A DNA stretch of 21,962 bases. It comes from Phallusia fumigata (taxonomy: Eukaryota; Chordata; Ascidiacea; Phlebobranchia; Ascidiidae). The stretch covers positions 1 through 21,962 of the forward strand of contig QXVZ01034064.1 of NCBI GenBank assembly GCA_008931825.1, read 5' to 3'. The notes under the pieces were generated by a model. The model ran no database searches and was not told the origin of the DNA. It saw nothing but the letters and a program-made list of their open reading frames with translations. Positions 8,699-16,457 of this stretch are shown piece after piece. The translations under genes and the position numbers were made by a program. Position 1 is the first letter of the stretch. Each line of letters starts with the position of its first letter.

Positions 8699-10741
8699 CG
8701 TTGTATTGGGTGTAAAAAATACACTACCCACATTTGTTAGTAGATCTTTCGTACATTTTGTTGTTCAAAAGGAATATTGTGCACAGTCCGCTGTTTTTCA
8801 ATATTCTTCTGTAACCAAATATTGTTACCACCGCGGTAAAACACAAAGAAGTCCATTATTTGCATTCAAGGTCCTATATCACTCAATTACTCGCTAATGA
8901 ATGGAAATGACTTACGGGGCTTGCAACGTCACTCCCGAGACTCGGGTTTTCGCGGCGTTAGGACTAAAAACCGATGCAGCGCAGACGTACCATCGATTAC
9001 CTGATTATGAGGTGTGGTGATGAAATGAAATGACCTTTTTTTGCTGTTGTGATGTCATAGACTGAATAGGGCAGTTGCTTTATCGCAACACAGCAAAGCA
9101 TTGTCTGACATAGCGTTGTTTTTAATATTTGGTTTGGATTTGAAATAATGAATATCAAATCATTTTGTAACATGAAAATCATAATCCAGTAAAATATGAG
9201 CAGGCGAGCGTTAGGAATGCAACCAGGGATATATTTCAAAATACGTACTACCGTTAGCAAAACCGTTGTTTTGTTACAACATAATACAATAATTTTAAGC
9301 GGCTAAAAAATATGGTCGAACCAGGAAAAAAACAGTTCACTTGAAGGATCATGCTACCACAAAATTCATCACAACAAAAATTCATCACTCATTTTAAAAT
9401 TACAACTTGGCGAGTATCATTTCTAGACCTACTATATTTTAGTAGATAAATGATACGATTGCCTAAAATAACAGTTTGGTCACCACCAATACCTTACATT
9501 TACATCAAAGGCTTCTTCACAACAAAAGATGAACAAATTCGATAACAATCACACAACACCATGCTGGGCTGAAAAGGATTTTCACCTTTGTTGCACCGAA
9601 ACGTGTGAAAATATTTTGCCTCTGATGTTGCTGTAATTGGACGTTCCGTGCAAAATCTTCACCACGCGTCGTTACCCACGTCACAATAGCATATGTCGTC
9701 ACCATTTGTTACGTCACGCCGCGCGATTAATCTTTCCCGTAAACTTTTTTCGCCATGCGTGCTTGGTGGCGGAACAGAGAGAAGGGCAACGTCAGCGACA
9801 CATACCAACTTGTGGTCGAGATGAAAATATGTAGAATTGAAAAGTAATTTATTTTAATTAAGTGGAAAAATGTTGTTACAATCAGGATGTTTTTTATTGA
9901 AAGGATGAATTACTTGTTGATTAATTCAAAAAAGATGAGGTAGATTGTGAAACGAAATAGAATTTCGAAAGCATTAATGCTAAAATCGAAGAAAAAGAGC
10001 CGTTGAGATTAAAGCTTTGTGTTTAAAATACGTGTATGTTCTAAAAGCGTTGTCAAGAACAACAAAGCGTCGCCAAGCATAATGTCAGAGAACGTCGAAT
10101 TGTAAAAAATAAAAACTATATTTTAGACGATGTTGAAAGTATCAACGAAAAACCATGAATTTTAACATGAAATAACAGTGCACAGGGTAAAAGATTTATA
10201 TTAATTTTTTCCATTTTCATTTTTTGCAAGTTACACAATTTCGTAAATGTGGGAAAACCGGGATGGTTTGATGATTTGTGTGAGAAAAAGGCTCGGCGCA
10301 AATTCGCAGAGAGAAAAATTACGAGCTCTGTTTCGCGACATCATCGTCTGGTGATGTCACGGTAGTAAATCGCTCGCTAATTGCAAAGAAGGCACCGACT
10401 TATTCGAGAATATTTGGAAATTTTCCGCTCGTGGCGTTTACAAGGGATAAGAAAGATTTTGCTTGCATAGAAATGATTAAAATAATGAAAAAATCCTTTT
10501 AGGTGAAGGATTTTTTAATACAAGAATAAACAAAAACTGATTGTTTAATCAAAATTACCGATAAACCCGCAGCGTATAGTTTTAGCATAGCAGTGAAAAG
10601 CGAAGGTGTCAGATTTAGGCATTTTGGTTAGAACTGGTTTGGTTACGAATTTCTGATTTATTTAGTGAATATTCTTTACGCACAAAAATTTTACAAACCG
10701 CAACGATTGTTTTTTATTTAAATTAAATTTTATAATTACAG
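8699..10741. other. Non-coding region upstream of otp
   Basis: About 2 kb without a supported gene. It probably holds otp promoter and enhancer sequence. Visible items are ACGTCA sites at 9678-9683 and 9711-9716, a GATTAA site near 9726 (the core for K50-type homeodomains such as Otx), and an inverted repeat GACATCA/TGATGTC at 10337-10358 with an 8-nt spacer. The region ends with TTATAATTACAG at 10741, which looks like a splice acceptor, so otp may have an upstream 5' UTR or coding exon. Open frames at 8694-8897 and 9637-9834 have no recognisable content. Confidence 0.5.
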
Positions 10742-10766
10742 GTTTTATGCAAAATTGCCAGCTGGT

Positions 10767-13292
10767 ATGCATACGTTTAACATCCAATCACCGAGCGCCA
10801 CGTCGCAATGCAGCCGAGCGTTGGCAACAGCGACTGAGAGCAATACGTCATCATGGAACAACGGCGACAAACAATCGAGTGCTTACGACATCAACCACCA
10901 AGTTCAATACTTGGACGATGCATCAAAATCCTACTCTGACTCGTCCCCGGAAGAACATTGTTTCTACTACAACGACATGAACGGTTGTGAAAACAGTTTG
11001 TTATGCGAGAAGCAGGATAACGGGGGGGCCATGTTAACGTCGTGTCGCTACGCACAGCATGACGCAGTTGAAAACAAGAATGTTCCAGAACAAGTTCCAC
11101 TCACTTCCACGTTTGATCACAACGACCCGAAGCACCGTTCGTTGCAAAAATTTCTCCAGAATTGCGCCAACAGATCTACTGATTGCCAAAAAGAGGAAAA
11201 AGCACCTCAATGCATCAAGAAAATGGAAACACCGCCACACAATAAACCAAATGTAACAGCTAACCCAGCCAACCCAGCATCACCCAAAACCACCCATCAA
11301 CATAAGAAACCAGCCCCCAAATCCGAAACTTCCCGACCGAGTGCGATTGTTCCCGATAAGAAAGAATCGGATTCATCTCCGAAACAATCCGAATCAAAGG
11401 AACGGAAGTTGTCCAAAACGAAGCGACATCGAACAAGATTTGCTCCATCTCAGCTCAATGAGTTGGAGAGAAGTTTTTCGACCACTCACTATCCTGATAT
11501 TTTTATGAGAGAGGAACTGGCGCTCCGGATCGGACTCACCGAGTCACGTGTTCAGGTATTTTGACACCGTGACTTTTTAAATTTAACTTCCGTAAATGCA
11601 ATTGACTTTTTTGCAATAATTCTTTTAGGTGCTGTAATTAGCATCGTTATTTTAGTAAAGCGCGTTTACTAACGTTGTCTTCGAAAACAAGCTTATTTAG
11701 GGAAATTTATTGAAAAATTACATTTAACTTTATATTTGTAATGTCAAAATTGATCAAAATGACCAAAGTTATTTCAACGTTTGCCAGAATGTATAAGTCA
11801 ATATTTGAAATCAGAAAAGTAGTTGATCGCTAAACTCAACGGCTAATTTGATTTCTATGTCGCAGTGCATCCTTTTGTCAAATCAAATATTCAATTCCGT
11901 GTTAGTTGCGACAGATTTGGCAAGACGCGATTAATTATTTATTAAATTTTGACAGAAGAATCTCGTTGTTTCGTTGCCGTTTGCCGAACGAATCCTTTTT
12001 TGACACGTCATCACTGTCGATAAAGTGTTTTGAATAAAAACAAATTCGACCGATAATTACCTTCGGCATGCTGTTACGTCACGAATTGTCCATTAGCAAA
12101 GTTTTTATCCTAAACAATTCGTCGACAACTTTGAATTTTAATAAAGTTTGCAATAATTGTAATATAATATGATCTGTTTTGTTTTAAAATTTGTAGCTTA
12201 AACCTATTTACCTTTTAACTTAATCAAACATTTGAAAGCAACGCGAAATAACGCATTTTCCTTTGACACTACATTTCTTGCTACCGCAAGTAAATTAGTT
12301 TTATGTGCTTTGTTTAGGTTTGGTTTCAAAATCGAAGAGCAAAATGGAAGAAGCGAAAGGCTGTGGCGACGTCGTCAAACATTTGGAATTTCCATCCGCC
12401 CACTGCGGGAAATTCCTTTCCATTTTCCGGCCAACCTTATCCAGGTTCGCCCAATTCCGCCATGACATTTCCGCGGGAAGGTTTCTACGCTTTGCACAAC
12501 CACGGAGAGAGCCAATGGATTGGGCAAGGCAAGAAGCAAAACATAATTTGTAAAATGAACCGCTTGTGATAAGTTTTTGAAAATTATTCTTTAATTTCGG
12601 CAGATTTCCGAAAAGACTTGAATGCCACATTTACCTCATACGTCAATTCGGCCATCAGTGGCGCCCATCCGAGCAATATGGCGTCGGGTGACGTCACCGC
12701 AAATGACGTCTATCACCCACAACACACGAAACAGGTATAGCGTAACTTCATGCTAAATATTAGTGGAGTGCACTTAGTTTCAAACGAATATAAACAGAAA
12801 CAGTAAAGTCGTTTTAACGTATTTTTAGCACCCCTACTCTGCAAACGAAGCTCCATACTTCGGCGATGTTACTCAAAATCATAACGACATGAGTGTAATG
12901 CTGCCATACGAGAAGAAAGCCTCTCATTCGCCGAGCGACAATCACGTTTCAGATATTAATTCGTATGACTGTTTTCACCAATCACATCAAAACGTAAGTT
13001 TTTCAGCTATCTTTATTTAGGATAATGGATAATTGACATTTTTTTCTGTAACAGTATGTCGTAATTTTGTTTCTGCGTTTTAATTTTTTCTACATGCTTG
13101 GAATTTCCAGTTAATTTTTTTTGTATGGTTCAGGGATTGGGGTGTTGCAAACTGCTTTAAAAAAGTTCTTTTCGCACTATTGAAGCTCAAAGATTATTTT
13201 AAATTAGTTTTCAATCGGATAAAAAGTCTTCTTCGGGACTTTACGATTTTTTAATTTTTGTGCAGGTCGCCATTTACAATTCCGATTACTGA
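10767..13292 (+). CDS. otp: Orthopedia homeobox transcription factor
   Basis: Five exons: 10767-11555, 12318-12528 (or -12549), 12604-12734, 12829-12993 and 13266-13292 (TGA). This gives about 440 residues (447 with the longer exon 2). The homeodomain spans about residues 218-277: [52 protein letters not shown]. It has Gln50, and the intron splits homeodomain positions 46/47, the usual place in paired-class genes. [20 protein letters not shown] is diagnostic of Orthopedia, a regulator of neuroendocrine (hypothalamic) neuron fate in animals. The N-terminal 217 residues are Ser/Thr/Lys/Pro-rich and the C-terminus is Asn/His/Ser-rich, with low complexity. The protein ends [11 protein letters not shown] with no OAR motif. 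Exon 2 ends either at a GC donor (CAAG|GCAAGA, 12528) or at a weak GT donor (12549); both keep phase. ATG 10767 is the first in-frame Met after the AG at 10741. An out-of-frame ATG at 10747 lies before it, and an upstream exon could supply another start. Confidence 0.93.
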
Positions 13293-13362
13293 TCACACGA
13301 GCGTAAGGACATCGATAATTGTCTCCATTGTCGCGTTTCGTTCATCATCCATTGTTTCAACT

Positions 13363-13372
13363 GTGACGTCAC
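13363..13372. promoter_or_regulatory. CRE palindrome GTGACGTCAC
   Basis: Perfect full-site CREB/ATF consensus palindrome in the 3' flank of otp, between its stop and the AATAAA. Confidence 0.4.
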
Positions 13373-13397
13373 AATGTGCACTGTTCTGTTAATCATC

Positions 13398-13403
13398 AAT
13401 AAA
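13398..13403 (+). terminator. Poly(A) signal AATAAA of otp
   Basis: AATAAA 106 bp downstream of the otp stop codon, within CATCAATAAACAAAAG. It is the first canonical signal after the stop, so the 3' UTR would be short. Confidence 0.55.
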
Positions 13404-13472
13404 CAAAAGCTAACTCACATTATGCTTTTTCAAAACTCGTCAAGAATTAACTTTCTGTGATTTAGTACCAAA

Positions 13473-13482
13473 GTGACGTCAC
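13473..13482. promoter_or_regulatory. CRE palindrome GTGACGTCAC
   Basis: Second perfect copy of the 10-bp palindrome, 110 bp after the first. A third copy lies inside otp exon 3 at 12688-12697. Confidence 0.4.
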
Positions 13483-13495
13483 AAATGACAGGTGT

Positions 13496-13579
13496 TGCGT
13501 CGTGTTGACGACGCATTTGGGAGAAAAGCGACAGATTTTTATGAGTCTGTAGAGAGTGCGAGATTAAAGATTCGCACTC
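13496..13579. repeat. Pair of perfect hairpins downstream of otp
   Basis: TGCGTCGT-GTTG-ACGACGCA (13496-13515) is an 8-bp stem with a 4-nt loop. GAGTGCGA and TCGCACTC (13554-13561 and 13572-13579) form a second 8-bp stem with a 10-nt loop. A related arrangement occurs at 17835-17872 inside an ACAD10 intron, so this is probably a dispersed repeat rather than a gene-specific element. Confidence 0.6.
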
Positions 13580-14508
13580 AACACCGACTTTTCAGCGCGC
13601 CTATCAATTACTGTTAAATGATTAAAATATTAGTAGTTTAAAAAAATTATTTCTATTTTCACAAAAGCCAAATCCGGTGTTAATATTATTAAATACCAAA
13701 CAAAGAAATTTGCGAGAAAATAAATTTACTTTAGCACGAAACTGTGTTTTGGAATTTGTCACGTCACTTGATAACTAGGCCATCCGAAATATAAAAAAAA
13801 ACTTGCAGGACAGTCAACTTAACGCCAACTCAAAAACAAACATAATTGTGACGAAACAATTTGCATGCTTACAGGATGTGCATCGGCGCATGCATGTAAC
13901 AGACGCGTGCGCGGTCATGCAAGACCTGTTTATCACGTCATGGTTGCCAGTGGTTACGAACGATTAACGCCATTACCAGTGTTTAATTTCCGTTTTAATC
14001 TGTTTTATACGCTACAAAGTCACAAAATACAAATAATCTTGATGGAGTATACTGCCATACTGCAGATCGCTTAGAAAGTGTTTTTAAGCGTCTGGGTCGC
14101 GGCCCCAAGTGGAATCGCAGGTAAGTGTTTATTTCTGTCCGAAAAATTATTTAAGTACATATGGGTCGTAGCAAAATAGAAACAAAAATACGTGGGTCAC
14201 TATGAAAAAGGTGGCTTACGTTATAGGTCTATATTTTTTACACAAAGTTTAATTGACATTTTTTATGCACCAACAAAATGACGGTATAAGGTTATGCTTA
14301 CTTTTTTTACAAAATAACTTTTTTAGAAATTACTTAAAGGACATTGACCGGGATCCACAAAGCCAGTGTTTTATCCCCAATTTAAAGGTCAATTGTCAAA
14401 TAGGGGTCGTTTATCTGACCAATTTAATCCAATTGGGTCCAGAGTTTTTTGCGAGACTAATAAAGCGCCACTAAAAACGTCAATTTATAAGTGGAGGACA
14501 CACTACAT

Positions 14509-14742
14509 TAAAAAAAATTAGTGTCTTATGCATTAAACATAAAAAACCCTGTGTTATTTTTTATTGTGCATAAATTTTGACTTTCAAAAAGGGCCGAAAA
14601 AATTAGTGTTTTATACATTAAACATGAAAAATTCCGTGTTTTTTTTGTGTATAAATTTTATTGTGTATAAATTTGATTTCAAAGGGCCGGTTCCCGCTAT
14701 CAATTTCGAAATGGACTCCGCTATGCCTAGCAACAGCTAGGC
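14509..14742 (+). repeat. Tandem AT-rich repeat and start of the tRNA-Glu block, unit 1
   Basis: Two adjacent copies of an approximately 85-90 bp motif (TTAGTGTxTTATxCATTAAACAT ... AAGGGCCG) at about 14509-14596 and 14597-14690. A third copy is at 15640-15735 in unit 3. The second copy leads into TTCCCGCTATCAATTTCGAA and a perfect hairpin GCCTAGC-AACA-GCTAGGC (14725-14742). This sequence precedes the tRNA-Glu in units 1 and 3, so it belongs to the duplicated block. Confidence 0.75.
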
Positions 14743-14889
14743 TATATAACTTCTAAAAGGGGTCGCTTAGCCTGACAGTATCTGTGCTGTCAACAACCTG
14801 TTACGAACTCTTGTGACATTCTGAATACCCCTTCTAAAACATCAGCTTGACATAAATAGTACAACGTGAAATGGACAAGTTCTCTTGTC

Positions 14890-14961
14890 TCCTACATGGT
14901 CTAGTGGTTAGGATTCCTGGCTTTCACCCAGGCGGCCCGGGTTGAATTCCCGGTCTGGGAA
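14890..14961 (+). pseudogene. Degenerate tRNA-Glu (TTC)
   Basis: A 72-nt copy identical to the other tRNA-Glu genes through the anticodon arm (CCTGG-CTTTCAC-CCAGG, anticodon TTC), but damaged in the T arm and acceptor. GGGTTCGATTCCC reads GGGTTGAATTCCC, and the 3' strand TGTAGGA reads TCTGGGA, which mispairs with TCCTACA. It ends 25 nt before the N at 14986. The differences are confined to the side near the gap, so they may be low-quality contig-end bases rather than real decay. Confidence 0.7.
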
Positions 14962-14985
14962 CAGTTTTTTTTTCAAGACGAATTT

Positions 14986-14986
14986 N
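14986..14986. other. Assembly gap marker (single N)
   Basis: Sequence after the N restarts at CTTCTAAAACATCAGCTTGA, which also occurs upstream of the tRNA-Glu at about 14834. The N therefore joins two copies of the block, and the tRNA-Gly expected after the first tRNA-Glu is missing. Confidence 0.75.
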
Positions 14987-15045
14987 CTTCTAAAACATCA
15001 GCTTGACATAAATAGTACAACGTGAAATGGACAAGTTCTCTTGTC

Positions 15046-15117
15046 TCCTACATGGTCTAGTGGTTAGGATTCCTGGCTTTCACCCAGGCGGCCCGGGTTC
15101 GATTCCCGGTGTAGGAA
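15046..15117 (+). tRNA. tRNA-Glu (TTC)
   Basis: A 72-nt cloverleaf. The acceptor stem TCCTACA/TGTAGGA is perfect with discriminator A, the D arm is TGGTCTAGTGGTTAGGA, the anticodon arm is CCTGG-CTTTCAC-CCAGG with TTC, and the B box is GGTTCGATTCC. Only 5 nt (CATTT) separate it from the following tRNA-Gly, and no T4 terminator lies between. The two are probably transcribed as one dimeric precursor. Confidence 0.97.
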
Positions 15118-15122
15118 CATTT

Positions 15123-15193
15123 GCATTGGTGGTTCAGTGGTAGAATCCTCGCCTGCCACGCGGGGGGCCCGGGTTCGATTCCCGGCCAATGCA
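15123..15193 (+). tRNA. tRNA-Gly (GCC)
   Basis: A 71-nt cloverleaf. The acceptor stem GCATTGG/CCAATGC is perfect with discriminator A. The anticodon arm is CTCGC-CTGCCAC-GCGGG with anticodon GCC, and the B box is GGTTCGATTCC. A T4 terminator follows at 15197-15200. It is the second gene of the Glu-Gly pair. Confidence 0.97.
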
Positions 15194-15420
15194 GTCTTTT
15201 GGGGCTTTGGGCAATCCAATAATTTCAACATTTTTGTATTGAATCAGTTATGAAAGTTCAATAACTTGCGTGTCAAAAGTAAGAGGTCCGAAGGATTTTT
15301 TTTCAAAAACGTTTTATTGGCTCTGAAAGGTTGGGAACCAGTGATCTAACCTCTCGAGACTGTTTGAATAGATTGTATTAGCAGAAGATTTGCACGCAAG
15401 AAAAAAAAGAATTTGAAACA

Positions 15421-15522
15421 AGCCTGGCTATTGTTCGTTCGTGAACTTCGTTTGGGCCGTCAGCCATACGTAAAGCACGTGACCAGATATAGAACAATGC
15501 AAGAGGGAAATCACTGGTGAAC
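15421..15522 (-). pseudogene. Duplicated, broken last exon of the ACAD10-like gene
   Basis: A minus-strand segment reading [20 protein letters not shown] and [10 protein letters not shown] is nearly the same as the true last exon at 16458-16579. The acceptor TTTTTCAG is kept at 15524-15523, but one base is missing just inside the exon, so the incoming phase gives a frameshift. The end of the exon (KLELRKR and stop) and its 3' UTR, about 190 bp, are deleted. The Asp in ADGPDEVH is Asn here. It arose with the tRNA-Glu/Gly duplication. Confidence 0.85.
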
Positions 15523-15794
15523 CTGAAAAACGAAATATTATTTATGTCCACTGACATGAACAAAGTTTGTGCGGCAATCCATGAGATACGACTAAAAAAC
15601 GCCAATATAAGAATGGGGGATTCGCCACATTGACATAAAATTAGTGTTTTACATTTGAAACATGAAAAACTCCGTGTTATTTATATTATCTATAAATTTT
15701 TGACTTTTAAAGAGCCGGTTCCTGCTATCAATTTCGAAATGGGCTCCGCTAAGCCTAGCAACAGTTATTCAACTGTCAACAACCAGTCACGTAT

Positions 15795-15822
15795 TTCAGG
15801 ATGTCTCTTGTGACATCCTGAA
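15795..15822. repeat. Perfect 11-bp hairpin upstream of tRNA-Glu
   Basis: TTCAGGATGTC and GACATCCTGAA flank a 6-nt loop (TCTTGT), about 65 bp before the tRNA-Glu at 15887. The corresponding place in unit 1 (about 14803-14830) is degenerate and cannot form the full stem. Confidence 0.7.
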
Positions 15823-15886
15823 TACCTCTTCTAAAACATCAGCTTGACATAAATAGTACAACGGAAAATGGACAAGTTCTCTTGTC

Positions 15887-15958
15887 TCCTACATGGTCTA
15901 GTGGTTAGGATTCCTGGCTTTCACCCAGGCGGCCCGGGTTCGATTCCCGGTGTAGGAA
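15887..15958 (+). tRNA. tRNA-Glu (TTC)
   Basis: Identical to the 72-nt gene at 15046, with intact stems, anticodon TTC and B box. A 5-nt spacer (CATTA) without terminator leads to the tRNA-Gly. Confidence 0.97.
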
Positions 15959-15963
15959 CATTA

Positions 15964-16034
15964 GCATTGGTGGTTCAGTGGTAGAATCCTCGCCTGCCAC
16001 GCGGGGGGCCCGGGTTCGATTCCCGGCCAATGCA
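15964..16034 (+). tRNA. tRNA-Gly (GCC)
   Basis: Identical to the 71-nt gene at 15123, with anticodon GCC. A T4 terminator follows at 16038-16041. It closes the second Glu-Gly pair. Confidence 0.97.
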
Positions 16035-16457
16035 ATCTTTTGGGGTTTCGGACAACCCATTTATCTACCTTTTTATGAAAGATAACTGTAATTAAGTTTT
16101 TGTTGGGTATGAAACTTCAATGACTTACGCGGCAAAGGTGAAAACGGTCCAATGTTTGTTTTACAAAAAAAGTTGCCAACCACTGATCTAACCCTGGGAT
16201 AAGTTTCCCTCGAGATTGTTCAAACACATTGTATTAGCAGAAGATTTGCACGCGAGAAAAAAAGGATTAAAAGAAAAAAAATCACCACAAAAATATTTTT
16301 CCCGATTTGATTTGTTTGTTGAAATATCTTTCACACGGAGCAATTGAAATGCAAAAAGTTGCCCCCAAAAACGACGCAGTGTTTCCAGCTGATGTCACCG
16401 ATCTCATCGCCACTGAGGAATCAAGGATTAGGTGTAAAGATCACAAGCCACTTCAAT

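Larger units (their letters stand above)
13404..14508. other. 3' flank of otp, intergenic
   Basis: No supported gene. It contains two hairpins (listed separately), additional ACGTCA sites at 13761-13766 and 13935-13940, and short GGGTCG-containing segments around 14090 and 14163 that resemble decayed transposon ends. The open frames at 13865-14074 and 14253-14474 show no motif. Confidence 0.4.

Noticed and set aside
9637-9834. 65-codon frame upstream of otp as a possible 5' exon
   Set aside because: No donor site in frame with otp and no resemblance to Orthopedia N-termini.
10891-12630. Several open frames on both strands overlapping otp exons 1 and 2
   Set aside because: Antisense or shifted frames of the otp coding sequence; none has recognisable domains.
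15331-15352. GGTTGGGAACCAGTGATCTA, resembling a hAT terminal repeat
   Set aside because: Only one end is visible, with no partner TIR or target duplication. A related piece at about 16172 shows it belongs to the duplicated block.
14890-16034. Regularly spaced direct repeats considered as a CRISPR-like array
   Set aside because: The repeats are tRNA genes with full cloverleafs in eukaryotic DNA.
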